Shown piece after piece: positions 8,608-16,713 of a stretch of 39,881 bases of DNA (positions are counted from its first letter, which is position 1; each line of letters begins with the position of its first letter). The translations under genes were made by a program, and so were the position numbers. The stretch covers positions 1-39,881 of the forward strand of contig JACDGM010000039.1 of NCBI GenBank assembly GCA_013815325.1, read 5' to 3'. This stretch comes from Chthoniobacterales bacterium. Its GTDB lineage: Bacteria > Verrucomicrobiota > Verrucomicrobiia > Chthoniobacterales > UBA10450. A model generated the notes under the pieces. The model made no database searches and was not told where the DNA came from. It worked only from the letters and a program-made list of their open reading frames with translations.

Positions 8608-9516
8608 ATGACCGATTGGATCCCCTTCGGATTGGTGCGGGATTTCGCTGCGGAAAAAACGGATGCTTACCGCCTTTGCATGAGGAGCGACGGCTGGGTG
8701 GAACGCTACGGGGCCGATGCCCTGATCTCGTATAAAACCGAGACGGCCGGCGATCAGCTCGCATGTGAGTTGGGGGAATGGTCGCGCCTGGCGCACGAGC
8801 CATTCGCGCGGGTTTTTGGACGCTTTTTGCCGAGGCAGAATTCGGAGCGGCATGCGCCCCGGATCATTTCCGGCGACGCCCGGCTGCCGCTCGATCGCAC
8901 GGTGCTTGAGCGGGGTGTCTCTTACGCGGTCGATTTCGGAGCCGGTTATTCCGTGGGTCTCTTTCTCGATCAGCGCGAAAATCGGCAGTTCGTTAGGCGA
9001 AGCGCGCCCCGGCGTCTGCTCAATTGTTTCGCCTACACCTGCTCGTTTTCGGTCGTCGCGGCGCTGGCCGGCGGCGCCACCTTGAGCATCGATCTTTCGC
9101 GCAAATCACTCGAGCGCGGGCGCGACAATCTTTTGCTCAATGACGTCGCTTCGGATCAGCATCGCTTCATCGCCGATGATGTCCTGCGCGTCCTCCCGCG
9201 CCTCGCGCGCAAGGGCGAGACGTTCGATTGCATCATTCTCGACCCGCCGACATTCTCGCGCTCCCGCACGGGCAAAGCATGGCAGGTCGAGCACGACTTC
9301 GAGGATCTGCTCCTCGCGGCGCTGGAGGTGGCGACGCGCGACGCCAGGATTCTGCTCTCGACCAACTGCACCCGGCTCGATGAGCGCGCCTTGGAAGTGA
9401 TGGCTCGTTATTGCCTCAAGGCGACGCGGCGGGCCGGAAAATTCCAGCCGGCGATGCGGCTGCCGGATTTTCCCCATGGGGAGGGGGCGCGCTCGCTCTG
9501 GGTCTTGTTGCGATAG
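8608..9516 (+). CDS. Class I SAM-dependent rRNA methyltransferase-like protein (RlmI/RlmK type)
   Basis: The product has 302 residues from the ATG at 8608, which has a GAGGG site five bases upstream; a GTG at 8590 would add six residues. The fold markers are LLNCFAYTCSFSVVAALAGG (SAM-binding motif I, around 137-156), an acidic SIDLS after strand 2, and ILDPPTFSRS (motif IV, about 210-219), as in the methyltransferase part of 23S rRNA m5C/m7G methyltransferases such as RlmI and RlmK. The PUA domain found at the N-terminus of RlmI is not evident. The likely substrate is 23S rRNA, but the position is unknown. Confidence 0.85.
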   Translation: MTDWIPFGLVRDFAAEKTDAYRLCMRSDGWVERYGADALISYKTETAGDQLACELGEWSRLAHEPFARVFGRFLPRQNSERHAPRIISGDARLPLDRTVLERGVSYAVDFGAGYSVGLFLDQRENRQFVRRSAPRRLLNCFAYTCSFSVVAALAGGATLSIDLSRKSLERGRDNLLLNDVASDQHRFIADDVLRVLPRLARKGETFDCIILDPPTFSRSRTGKAWQVEHDFEDLLLAALEVATRDARILLSTNCTRLDERALEVMARYCLKATRRAGKFQPAMRLPDFPHGEGARSLWVLLR

Positions 9517-9566
9517 GCGCATTTCGGGACGCGCAAAAGAGCTGCACCATCCGAACATTAGGACAT

Positions 9567-9860
9567 ATGGACAGCGAACAAATGACCGGTGCAGCAGGAG
9601 ACATGGCCGAGCGAGGGCTTCGTTACACGAAAGACCAGTGGGGAGAGATCGTCGGGCAGACGGAAGAATACGTCCGGGCCAACCCGACGCAGGCGCTTAT
9701 GTATGGGGTGGCGGCGGGCTTTATTTTGGATCGTTTGCCGATCTTCAAAATCTTCGGCATGCTCGTGCGGTTGCTCCTTCTCGCGTTGAAGCCGGCCCTG
9801 CTTATCTTCGGCGCGATGAAGATTTATCAGACGACGCAGGACGAATCGACCGATCGTTAG
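9567..9860 (+). CDS. DUF883-type (ElaB/YqjD-like) membrane-anchored protein
   Basis: The 97-residue product begins at the ATG at 9567, preceded by a TTAGGA ribosome-binding site. The first half is an amphipathic helix, then comes YVRANPTQALMYGVAAGFIL, which matches the conserved (V/R)xxNPxQA..xAxxxG motif of the ElaB/YqjD/DUF883 family, then a hydrophobic C-terminal segment (LVRLLLLALKPALLIFGA). E. coli relatives are inner-membrane proteins that bind ribosomes in stationary phase. Its TAG stop codon is supplied by a TCGTTAGGC motif (9854-9862). Only 50 bases separate it from the methyltransferase gene, so the two may form one transcript. Confidence 0.75.
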   Translation: MDSEQMTGAAGDMAERGLRYTKDQWGEIVGQTEEYVRANPTQALMYGVAAGFILDRLPIFKIFGMLVRLLLLALKPALLIFGAMKIYQTTQDESTDR

Positions 9861-9940
9861 GCTGGCCAGAGCGCGGCCGCAATTCCGGCGGCACCGCAAA
9901 TTCCGCTGGCACGAAGCGCGATTCGACTGTGAATTCCGTC

Positions 9941-10501
9941 ATGACTAAACGCGCGCTTCCGCTTTTTCTCGGTTTTCTCTGCGCCTACTCGCCTCTGCTC
10001 GCGCGGCAGGCCACTGCGGGCGACGTTGACGCCATCCCGCTCGACCAGCTGCGCCTAACGGGTGAAGTCGACACTGCTCCTGCGCTCACTCTTTACCGCC
10101 CGGACATTTTCAGCACTGTGGACGGCGCGCTTCTCATTCACAGCCTCCCGGTGCTGACTTTGTTGGACGGCCGGCGCTTTCCTATCTCGGGCGATCTGGG
10201 TAGGACGGGAATGACTCCGCTGGATATGATTCCGGTGGCGTTCTTGCGCGCGGTGCAAGTGGAGAAGTCGTCCTCCCCGGTCTATGGCACGGATGCCCCC
10301 GGCGGGATCGTGAATTTGCAGCTGAATCGGAGTTACTCCGGCGGAGAAGCAGGTCTCTTCTACGGAAGTTCCGGAGGCAAGTACGGGCGCGAAGATTTTC
10401 AAGCTTACATCCGCGGCGGCGTCGGCACCGACAACGTCCAGATCAGCGCCGGGGCTGCTTACGATCGCTCGAGCGGGCAATACCGCTCCTTTAGTCACTA
10501 G
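9941..10501 (+). CDS. Secreted TonB-receptor plug-like protein without a barrel
   Basis: From the ATG at 9941 the product has 186 residues. A signal peptide (KRALPLFLGFLCAYSPLLA) is followed by a segment that resembles the plug domain of TonB-dependent receptors: VLTLLDGRRFP, PLDMIPVAFLRAVQVEKSS and PVYGTDAPGGIVNLQLN correspond to the conserved 'V.iDG.p', 'iP...Ie.IEVl.Gp' and 'a.yGs.A.GGvInI.T' motifs. The frame then stops about 60 residues after the plug, where a 500-residue or longer barrel would start (GRED.QAYIRGG looks like a first strand). The following sequence is the dodecin gene on the other strand, so this is either a natural plug-only protein or an old truncation. No TonB box is evident. 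Confidence 0.65.
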   Translation: MTKRALPLFLGFLCAYSPLLARQATAGDVDAIPLDQLRLTGEVDTAPALTLYRPDIFSTVDGALLIHSLPVLTLLDGRRFPISGDLGRTGMTPLDMIPVAFLRAVQVEKSSSPVYGTDAPGGIVNLQLNRSYSGGEAGLFYGSSGGKYGREDFQAYIRGGVGTDNVQISAGAAYDRSSGQYRSFSH

Positions 10502-10533
10502 CGCAGCCGGTCGCGACGCGTCCCTCCGGGTCG

Positions 10534-10758
10534 TTAGGCGCGGTCGCTCTCCTGATCGAGGGTGAAGCCGATCTTCACCGTCACCTGCCAGTGATCGATC
10601 TGGTTATCGACAATGTGGCCGCGCGTTTCGCTGACCTCGAACCAGCGCATGTTGCGAATGGTTTTGCTCGCCCGCGCGACCGCGTTCTGCACCGCGTCTT
10701 CGATGCTTTGCTTCGACGAACCGACCAATTCCAGTTTTTTGTAAACGTGATCGTCCAT
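10534..10758 (-). CDS. Dodecin family flavin-binding protein
   Basis: The 74-residue product matches dodecin over its whole length: [13 protein letters not shown], a helix with [29 protein letters not shown] and [12 protein letters not shown]. The Trp in RWFEV is the residue that stacks with the isoalloxazine ring. Dodecins form hollow dodecamers that store riboflavin, FMN or FAD and buffer free flavins. The TAA stop is part of a TCGTTAGGC motif (10531-10539). Confidence 0.93.
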   Translation of the reverse strand: MDDHVYKKLELVGSSKQSIEDAVQNAVARASKTIRNMRWFEVSETRGHIVDNQIDHWQVTVKIGFTLDQESDRA

Positions 10759-10831
10759 GCCGGCAAAATCGGCGCGCCGCCGCAGAACTCAAACGCAAAA
10801 CCGCGAACCGCAGCGATCCAAGGCGAGCCGC

Positions 10832-12013
10832 CTAGTCAGCCACTCGATTATATTTTTTCAACAATTCGCGCACCCGCGCATGGGGCAGCGCTTCCACCTT
10901 GTGCTCATCGCGCCCGGTCATGCTTCGATTATCGACGAGCGCATTCACGATCGCTTCCTCGACTGCTTGCACCGTCGCCTCGAAGAGTGGATCCATGCGA
11001 TCGTTAGGCACGGTCTCGACCGAGTGTGTCGGCTGGGCCGGATCGGCCGCTCCGGGATTTGCGGTCGAGAAAGCAATGAACAAGTCGCCCGATCCGTTTC
11101 CGGAGATGGAGCCGGTTCGGGCGAGACCGAGACTGGCGCGGCGCGCGAGACGTTTCAATTGACCCGGCAAGAGCGGCGCGTCCGTCGCCACTGCGATGAT
11201 AATCGAGCCGGTCTCTTTAGGGTAAACCGTTCCCGGAAGCTCTTTGCCCATCGGCACACCGGCAATCGTCAGTTGAGCGCGGCGGCCGCAATTGGCCTGC
11301 ACAAGCGCGCCGACCGTGTAGCCGCCGGCTTTTACTCCCAGAACACGCGACGCCGTTCCAGTGCCGCCTTTGAACTCGTAACAAATCATCCCGGTGCCTC
11401 CGCCGACGCTGCCTTCGACAACCGGCCCGCCCTTCGCCGTGTCGAGCGCGTGCGTCACATCCTCCGCTTTCACGTGGAAGCCGTTGATGTCATTGAGCCA
11501 GCCGTCCCATGTCTCGGCCACGACCGGCAGGCTCCACCAGTAGCCTGTTTTATCCGCCGCTCCGTGCGCGAGGCGCCAGGCGATGACCGCGTCGCGCGCC
11601 ACGCCGACGCTGTGCGTGTTTGTGATTATGACCGGGCCTTCCAGAAATCCGCTCTCCTCCACCCACGCCGTGCCGGTCATCTCGCCGTTGCCGTTTAAGC
11701 AGAAGGTCCCGGCGTAGACCGGATCGTTCAACGAGCCATGCCCGCGGGGGACGATCGCCGTCACGCCGGTCCGCACCGGCCCGTTGCCTACTTCGAGTTT
11801 CCCCTCACCCTCGACGAGCGTTGTGAAGCCAACCTCGACACCGGCCACATCAGTGATCGCGTTCAGCTTCCCCGGAATTCCGTCGAAGGGAATGCCGAGC
11901 GCGCGTGCACGCACGGCGGTTTTTTCCGGGGGAGCGGTTTGGGGTTCGCGCGCCGCAAGCGGCGACAAGGAAGCCAACAAGACCAAACCCGACCCGAATA
12001 TTTTGCTGATCAT
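10832..12013 (-). CDS. P1-family (DmpA/BapA-type) N-terminal nucleophile aminopeptidase, secreted
   Basis: From the ATG at 12013 the product has 393 residues and starts with a signal peptide (MISKIFGSGLVLLASLSPLAA); a longer frame from 12118 adds an implausible N-terminus. The mature part has the DmpA family motifs: NAITDVAGVEVGFTT, VRTGVTAIVPR, GNGEMTGT, THSVGVARDAV, VGGGTGMICYEFKGGTGTAS, a LVQANCG segment (the conserved Asn region) and, 29 residues on, TGSIIIAVATDAPLLP, where the Gly-Ser bond is the expected autocleavage site that frees the nucleophilic Ser. Family members remove N-terminal D- or L-amino acids or beta-amino acids from short peptides. The export signal suggests a periplasmic enzyme. 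Confidence 0.9.
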   Translation of the reverse strand: MISKIFGSGLVLLASLSPLAAREPQTAPPEKTAVRARALGIPFDGIPGKLNAITDVAGVEVGFTTLVEGEGKLEVGNGPVRTGVTAIVPRGHGSLNDPVYAGTFCLNGNGEMTGTAWVEESGFLEGPVIITNTHSVGVARDAVIAWRLAHGAADKTGYWWSLPVVAETWDGWLNDINGFHVKAEDVTHALDTAKGGPVVEGSVGGGTGMICYEFKGGTGTASRVLGVKAGGYTVGALVQANCGRRAQLTIAGVPMGKELPGTVYPKETGSIIIAVATDAPLLPGQLKRLARRASLGLARTGSISGNGSGDLFIAFSTANPGAADPAQPTHSVETVPNDRMDPLFEATVQAVEEAIVNALVDNRSMTGRDEHKVEALPHARVRELLKKYNRVAD

Positions 12014-12151
12014 GGAGAGAGGATTAACAGGATTTAAGAAGATGAAAAGAAGCGCTCCGCGTGCGCTCCCGCAGGTTGTAGCGTCGATGTGCAGCGGATG
12101 GCTCGCGTGCCGGGTCAAGCCTGGGGCGTTGTGCTGACGAGAGCAATATCG

Positions 12152-13495
12152 CTAGCGTGAAATCGCAGCGAGCGCCTGATCCATTCGCGCGAGCACTTTT
12201 GCTTTCCCCAGAATCTCGAGCAGATGATAAAGGCTCGGGCCCGCATTGCTGCCGGTCACGGCGAGCCGCGTCGGGTGGACCAGGGCGCCGACTTTAACCC
12301 CGTGCTGGGCTGCGGTCGCCTTGAGCGCCGCTTCCACGGAAGGAGCGTCGAACATCTCGAGCGCCTCGAACGCTTCGCGCAACGCTTGCAGGCGCGGCTT
12401 GTTTTCAGCCACGAAATATTTCGCCGCGCCCTCCGGCTGGTAGGTCAGCGCGTCGGTAAAATAGAAGCCGCAATAAGCCGGCAGCTCGCGGAAGAGCTTG
12501 AACTTTCCTTTGCAGGTCTCGAGCGCCGCCCGGACGTAGTCGTCGGGGAATTTCGTCGTGTCGATGCCGGCGTTGGCGAGCGCGATGAGCGCGAGCGCGT
12601 GGAAGCGGGCGTCGGATAATTCGCGCACGTACTCGCCGTTGAGCCAGATGCATTTCTCGAGATCGAACGAAGCATTCTTGCGATTAATCTTCTCCAGCTC
12701 GAACAGCCTAACGACTTCGTCGACCGCGATCTTTTCGCGATTATCCTTTGGCGACCAGCCCAGGAGGCAGAGGTAGTTGCGCACCGCTTCGGGCAGGAAT
12801 CCTTCTTCGATGTAGGTGCGGACGCTCGCGCCCGCATCACGCTTGCTCATTTTCGAGCCGTCCTTGTTGAGGATGAGCGGAATGTGCGCGAAGCGCGGCG
12901 GCTCGGCCCCGAGCGCGCGGTAAAGCTCGATGTGTTTCGGCGTGTTCGAGAGATGATCTTCGCCGCGGATGACGTGGCTGATTTTCATCTCGACGTCATC
13001 GACCACGTTGACGAAATGGAAAATCCACGAGCCATCGGGCCGGCGGATCGTCATGTCGGGATGGGTTTGCGGATTCGTTAGGTCAAAATCGATTCGTCCG
13101 CAGACGACGTCGTCGACGATGACGTGCTCACGCGGCGAGCGGAAACGAATCGCGCCGTTCTCCTCAAAAAGATGACCAGCCAATTCGAGGCGGGCGAGGT
13201 GGCGCTCGTAAATTTCGTTGCGCTCGCTCTGGACGTACGGCCCGTAATCGCCGCCGGCCTGCGGGCCTTCGTCGCAGTCGATGCCCATCCAGCGCAGCCC
13301 GTCATAGATCGCGGCAGTCGCTTCGGCGGTGTTGCGGGCCTGGTCCGTATCTTCGATGCGCAGGACGAAAGTGCCGCCGTAATGCCGCGCGAAGAGCCAG
13401 TTAAAGAGCGCCGTGCGCGCGCCGCCAATGTGCAGAAAGCCCGTAGGCGAGGGGGCGAAGCGAACGCGGATCTTTGAGTGGTCCACAGATGGCAC
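12152..13495 (-). CDS. gltX: Glutamyl-tRNA synthetase
   Basis: A 447-residue class Ic synthetase that charges tRNA-Glu. The HIGH motif is HIGG (22-25) in FAPSPTGFLHIGGART, KMSKR is at 215-219 (LILNKDGSKMSKRDAG), and RIEDTDQAR, VIRGEDHLSNTPKH and FAHIPLIL are all conserved. The C-terminal anticodon-binding part ends in VHPTRLAVTGSNAGPSLY..LEILGK, also typical. The ATG at 13495 gives the expected N-terminus. The tilS gene lies 40 bases downstream of its start on the same strand (upstream in transcription order), so they may be co-transcribed. Confidence 0.97.
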   Translation of the reverse strand: MPSVDHSKIRVRFAPSPTGFLHIGGARTALFNWLFARHYGGTFVLRIEDTDQARNTAEATAAIYDGLRWMGIDCDEGPQAGGDYGPYVQSERNEIYERHLARLELAGHLFEENGAIRFRSPREHVIVDDVVCGRIDFDLTNPQTHPDMTIRRPDGSWIFHFVNVVDDVEMKISHVIRGEDHLSNTPKHIELYRALGAEPPRFAHIPLILNKDGSKMSKRDAGASVRTYIEEGFLPEAVRNYLCLLGWSPKDNREKIAVDEVVRLFELEKINRKNASFDLEKCIWLNGEYVRELSDARFHALALIALANAGIDTTKFPDDYVRAALETCKGKFKLFRELPAYCGFYFTDALTYQPEGAAKYFVAENKPRLQALREAFEALEMFDAPSVEAALKATAAQHGVKVGALVHPTRLAVTGSNAGPSLYHLLEILGKAKVLARMDQALAAISR

Positions 13496-13535
13496 AGATT
13501 AACACAGTATTGGAGGGGAGTTCGTGTGGCTTCCA

Positions 13536-14510
13536 TCACTCGATAAAAACCTTCCCCGCGCGTCGGCGCGCGTGCCGATCCCCGGGCAGATTCACTTTCG
13601 CAATGCCTCCATCGGGGGCGAGCAGGCTGCGGACTTTCTCGACCGCTTCGAAGCCGATGCCGCCGAGGGCGCGCGCGCGCAGCCAGCGCAGAATGGCCCT
13701 TCGTTGCAAGGGGAGGGGAAGGCTCAGCAACGCTGGCACGGCTAGAGTCTCATTCGTGCCGGCCTCGTTAGGCAGAAGCGCGTCGAGCAGCGCGTCCTCT
13801 TCCGCGAGCAAGCTGGCCGCGCGCCAAAGAATTTCTCGCAGATTGCGCCCGAACTGCTTTTCCAGATCGGGAACGATGGTGTGCCGCACGCGGTTGCGGC
13901 GCGCGCCGAGCTCGGCATTGCTTGCATCTTCGCGAAACTTGAGCCGATGTTCCGCGACGTAAGCATCGATCTCCGCGCGCCAAATCCCGAGCAGCGGACG
14001 AACGATCTGGAGCGAGCCGAGGCTGCTGACCTCCCGCATCGCGCCGAGCCCGCGCCCGCCCGCGCCGCGGAACAAGTTCATGAGAAACGTCTCGACTTGA
14101 TCGTCCGCGTGATGAGCGAGAAAGAGGATCCGGCAGCGGCGCCGGCGCGCGATTTTCGTGAAAAACGCGAGCCGCTCGCGTCGCGCGGTGGTCTCAATCG
14201 ATTGCTTCCTTGCGAGCGCCAGCGTGCGCACATCGGCCGCGCCGCGCTCAAAGCGCAGGCCGTACTTTTGCGCGAGCCGCTCCACGAAATCCGCATCCGC
14301 TCTGCCGGCGCGGTCACGCAGGCCGTGTTCGAGATGGCAGACGATCAGCTTGTGATAGCCGCGCGCGAGCAGCCAGTGCAGCAGCACGACGGAGTCGCGC
14401 CCGCCCGAGACGCCGATGAGATAGCGACCGTCGTTAGGCAGGGCGGCCAGCGACTCGCTTTTCCATCCTTGGTTTATGGCGTCGCCGCACTGTTTGGAGG
14501 GAGCACTCAC
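13536..14510 (-). CDS. tilS: tRNA(Ile)-lysidine synthase
   Basis: The PP-loop motif YLIGVSGGRDSVVLLHWLL, then CHLEHGLR, LAHHADDQVETFLMNLFRG, GLGAM, VRPLLGIWRAEIDAY and FREDASNAELGARRNRVRH are all TilS signatures. TilS converts C34 of tRNA-Ile(CAU) to lysidine, so that AUA is read correctly. The open frame extends to 14900 but the extra N-terminus is antisense to the PAS-LuxR gene; a GTG at 14510 gives 324 residues and places the SGGxDS loop at about residue 34, so I prefer it, without a visible ribosome-binding site. The short C-terminal part resembles the compact TilS proteins of some lineages. Confidence 0.92.
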   Translation of the reverse strand: MSAPSKQCGDAINQGWKSESLAALPNDGRYLIGVSGGRDSVVLLHWLLARGYHKLIVCHLEHGLRDRAGRADADFVERLAQKYGLRFERGAADVRTLALARKQSIETTARRERLAFFTKIARRRRCRILFLAHHADDQVETFLMNLFRGAGGRGLGAMREVSSLGSLQIVRPLLGIWRAEIDAYVAEHRLKFREDASNAELGARRNRVRHTIVPDLEKQFGRNLREILWRAASLLAEEDALLDALLPNEAGTNETLAVPALLSLPLPLQRRAILRWLRARALGGIGFEAVEKVRSLLAPDGGIAKVNLPGDRHARRRAGKVFIE

Positions 14511-14605
14511 TACTAATGGAATAGCAAGGCGCGCGCCGTTGCACAATTTGCGAATCAGGAGTACGCATGGGCACGTTGCCCTGCAGTGCACCCGGACTCT
14601 CCGCG

Positions 14606-15400
14606 TTACGGCTTGATTACCCCGGTGCGAATGGCCTGGCGCACGAGTTCTGCCACGGTTTGCTTGCCGAGCTTGTGCATGATGGAGCCCCGATGCACTT
14701 CTACGGTACGTGCGCTGATCCCGAGCGCGGCGGCGATCTGCTTGTTGTGCTGGCCGGTGAGAAGGAGTTTGAACACTTCCTCTTCGCGCTTCGTTAGGCC
14801 GCTCTCGTCTGGGGGGAGACCATTCGCCTCCGGCCAATCTATCTTCCGCGACATCGCGATCTCGGAGAGCTTGGACTTCAGGAGCGACGATTCCTGGCAA
14901 ATCGCGCGGACGGTTTTCAGAAGATGCGTGCCGGCCTCAGATTGGAACACGTCGTTCCCTGAGCCGGAGTGGAAAGCAGCCTGCACGAGTTCCGTGGTTA
15001 AGCGCTCCTGTTCCTCCCGGAGGGCCGTCACGTCCTGCAGTTGGCCAGCCATGCAGACCGGCTCCCCGGATCCATCCCGCACGAGTGAGACCGAGATTGC
15101 GACCCAAACCACCGATCCGTTCTTGTGCAGATAACGCTTTTCCATCTGATAATTCGAAGTCTCGCCTTGATAGAGCCGGTGCACATGATCGAACGAGCTC
15201 TCGAGATCGGCGGGATGAGTCAAGTCGCGCATGTTGAGCTGGCATAACTCCGACTCGCTGTATCCGGTCATCTCGCAGAACGACCGATTCACCCGGACAA
15301 AGTCGCCAGCTCGACTCACCATGGCCATACCGACGGGCGCAGAGGCAAAAGCTTCACGAAAAAGAGAATCGGACTGGTCCAAGGAGCGTTGCGGAGACAT
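14606..15400 (-). CDS. PAS domain LuxR-type transcriptional regulator
   Basis: From the ATG at 15400 there are 264 residues; a GTG at 15451 would add 17. The N-terminal half is a PAS_3-type sensor: LFREAFASAPVGMAMVS, FCEMTGYSESELCQLNM, LTHPADLESS, and an HKNGSVVWV.ISVSLVRD core followed by QDVTALREEQERL, a typical PAC tail. The C-terminal ~65 residues are a LuxR/NarL HTH: LTKREEEVFKLLLTGQHNKQ, IAAALGISARTVEVHRGSIM. There is no receiver domain, so it is a one-component or PAS-ligand-controlled regulator. It is transcribed divergently from the fibre locus at 15531 and is the obvious candidate controller of that locus. Confidence 0.88.
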   Translation of the reverse strand: MSPQRSLDQSDSLFREAFASAPVGMAMVSRAGDFVRVNRSFCEMTGYSESELCQLNMRDLTHPADLESSFDHVHRLYQGETSNYQMEKRYLHKNGSVVWVAISVSLVRDGSGEPVCMAGQLQDVTALREEQERLTTELVQAAFHSGSGNDVFQSEAGTHLLKTVRAICQESSLLKSKLSEIAMSRKIDWPEANGLPPDESGLTKREEEVFKLLLTGQHNKQIAAALGISARTVEVHRGSIMHKLGKQTVAELVRQAIRTGVIKP

Positions 15401-15480
15401 GGAAAATGGGTCAAGCAGCCGGTGCCAGGGCTTTGTTATATGCGGTAGCACTCTCGATAACCGAAGTCTGTCATCATAAG

Positions 15481-15500
15481 ATTACGTATCATTACGTACG
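15481..15500. promoter_or_regulatory. Tandem 10-bp repeats in the divergent regulator/fibre intergenic region
   Basis: ATTACGTATC and ATTACGTACG lie next to each other, one helical turn apart, each with a palindromic TACGTA core. They sit in the 130-base gap between the PAS-LuxR gene and the first fibre subunit gene. The spacing suits binding of two HTH units on one face of the helix, so this is a candidate operator; this is inference. Confidence 0.45.
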
Positions 15501-15530
15501 TTGGCATAGAAGCAGCTTCTGTGCGCAGCA

Positions 15531-16085
15531 GTGATAGCGCTTCTACCGGGTAACAGCACCTCTTCCATCAAGCTCGCCGTCTGCTTGCTCGCTCTGCTCG
15601 GCGCCGCGATCGGCCCGCGCGCTGCCGCGCAGACGGCGACAGTCACGGTCAACAGCACGGTCCCACAGGTACTCTCGCTCACCATCGATACAGTCACGGT
15701 CTCCATTCCTTTTCTTACGACCGATTACAACCTTTCCACCGGCGCCGCGACCAAAACGGTCACCGGCGCGAACACGCTTTCGGTCGAGAGTAACAAAACG
15801 TGGACTGTGAGTCTCAAGGCCAACACAGCGGCCTTTTCCTTTGTTCCCTCCGCCGGCGATCTCGACCCCTCCAAGGCGTGCGGGAATCTCTCCTACAAGG
15901 TCTCCGGCGGGCCCAGCTTCGTGCCCATCACCACGAGTAACGTGTCCGTGAAAACGGGGCCTAAAGGCGGCACGGCAACGGTCGGCAACAGCTTTGCGAT
16001 GGATTACCAACTCACAAGCAACCTGTCACAAGACCCTCCCGGCGCCTATACGCTGGCGATCGTCTATACCTTGACTGCGCCCTAA
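15531..16085 (+). CDS. Secreted fibre subunit 1 (pilin-like beta-sandwich protein)
   Basis: A GTG at 15531 gives 184 residues: a signal peptide (LAVCLLALLGAAIGPRAAAQ), then an alternating-hydrophobic stretch TATVTVNSTVPQVLSL, then a body ending in DPPGAYTLAIVYTLTAP. It is homologous to the products at 16170 and 20572: all share IPF.TDYN.STGAA or a similar region, a W-x-V core strand, SF.P..GD..P.K, a DY.L.SNL.-DPPG turn, and the C-terminal YxLxVVYTLTxP strand. An N-terminal strand plus an incomplete Ig-like body is the design of chaperone-usher subunits, in which the N-terminal strand completes a neighbour by donor-strand exchange. The role is inferred from this and from the neighbouring chaperone gene. 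No Shine-Dalgarno site is seen. Confidence 0.7.
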   Translation: MIALLPGNSTSSIKLAVCLLALLGAAIGPRAAAQTATVTVNSTVPQVLSLTIDTVTVSIPFLTTDYNLSTGAATKTVTGANTLSVESNKTWTVSLKANTAAFSFVPSAGDLDPSKACGNLSYKVSGGPSFVPITTSNVSVKTGPKGGTATVGNSFAMDYQLTSNLSQDPPGAYTLAIVYTLTAP

Positions 16086-16169
16086 ACATTTTCGCCTTCT
16101 CCAAGTCGACCCGGGACCCGGCGGAGGAAGGCGGATACGCAAATAAACAAACAAACCATTGGAGAATAA

Positions 16170-16685
16170 ATGAAACGAAAACTTACGCTGCTTTGCGCAG
16201 CTCTTATCACAGGCGCTGGCTTTGCCTACGCCGCCACGACTCAAACGGTCACCTTCACGGTCACGGTCCCAAGCGTGCTCGATCTCACGACGACGAGTAA
16301 CGCCGTCGCCATCAACCTGACCGCCAGCAGCTATGCCGGATCGGATGCTATCACCACCGAAGCGCTGGCTGCCCACCAGCTCGCTGTCCGCTCGAATCGC
16401 GCCTGGGTCGTCAGTGCCAAAAGTAATACGACCAGCTTCGCCTTTACGCCTGCGATCACGGGCGACACCCGGACGAAGCCTTCCACGGATCTCTCCGTGC
16501 GGAAAGCAGCCGGCGCCTATCAAAGTCTGACGACGACCAATTTTACCCTCGCTACCGGCACGGCGGGAGGCGTCACCAACGTCGGAAACACCTTTGCCGT
16601 GGACTACAAGGTCGCGACCGACATCAAGCTTGATCCGCCGGGATCTTATGCGCTCGATGTGGTCTATACCCTGACTGCTCCGTAA
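16170..16685 (+). CDS. Secreted fibre subunit 2 (pilin-like beta-sandwich protein)
   Basis: A 171-residue product from the ATG at 16170, with GGAG six bases upstream of the start region. The signal peptide is KRKLTLLCAALITGAGFAYA. The mature N-terminus ATTQTVTFTVTVPSVLDLTT is an alternating polar/apolar strand as in subunit 1, and the C-terminus is DPPGSYALDVVYTLTAP. The body is diverged from subunits 1 and 3 but keeps the WVVSAKSNTTSFAFTP and FAVDYKV...LDPPG elements. The good ribosome-binding site compared with its neighbours suggests that it may be made in larger amounts, as a major subunit would be; this is inference. Confidence 0.7.
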   Translation: MKRKLTLLCAALITGAGFAYAATTQTVTFTVTVPSVLDLTTTSNAVAINLTASSYAGSDAITTEALAAHQLAVRSNRAWVVSAKSNTTSFAFTPAITGDTRTKPSTDLSVRKAAGAYQSLTTTNFTLATGTAGGVTNVGNTFAVDYKVATDIKLDPPGSYALDVVYTLTAP

Positions 16686-16713
16686 ACCGTAGTCTGAGTC
16701 AGCCCTAACTCAG

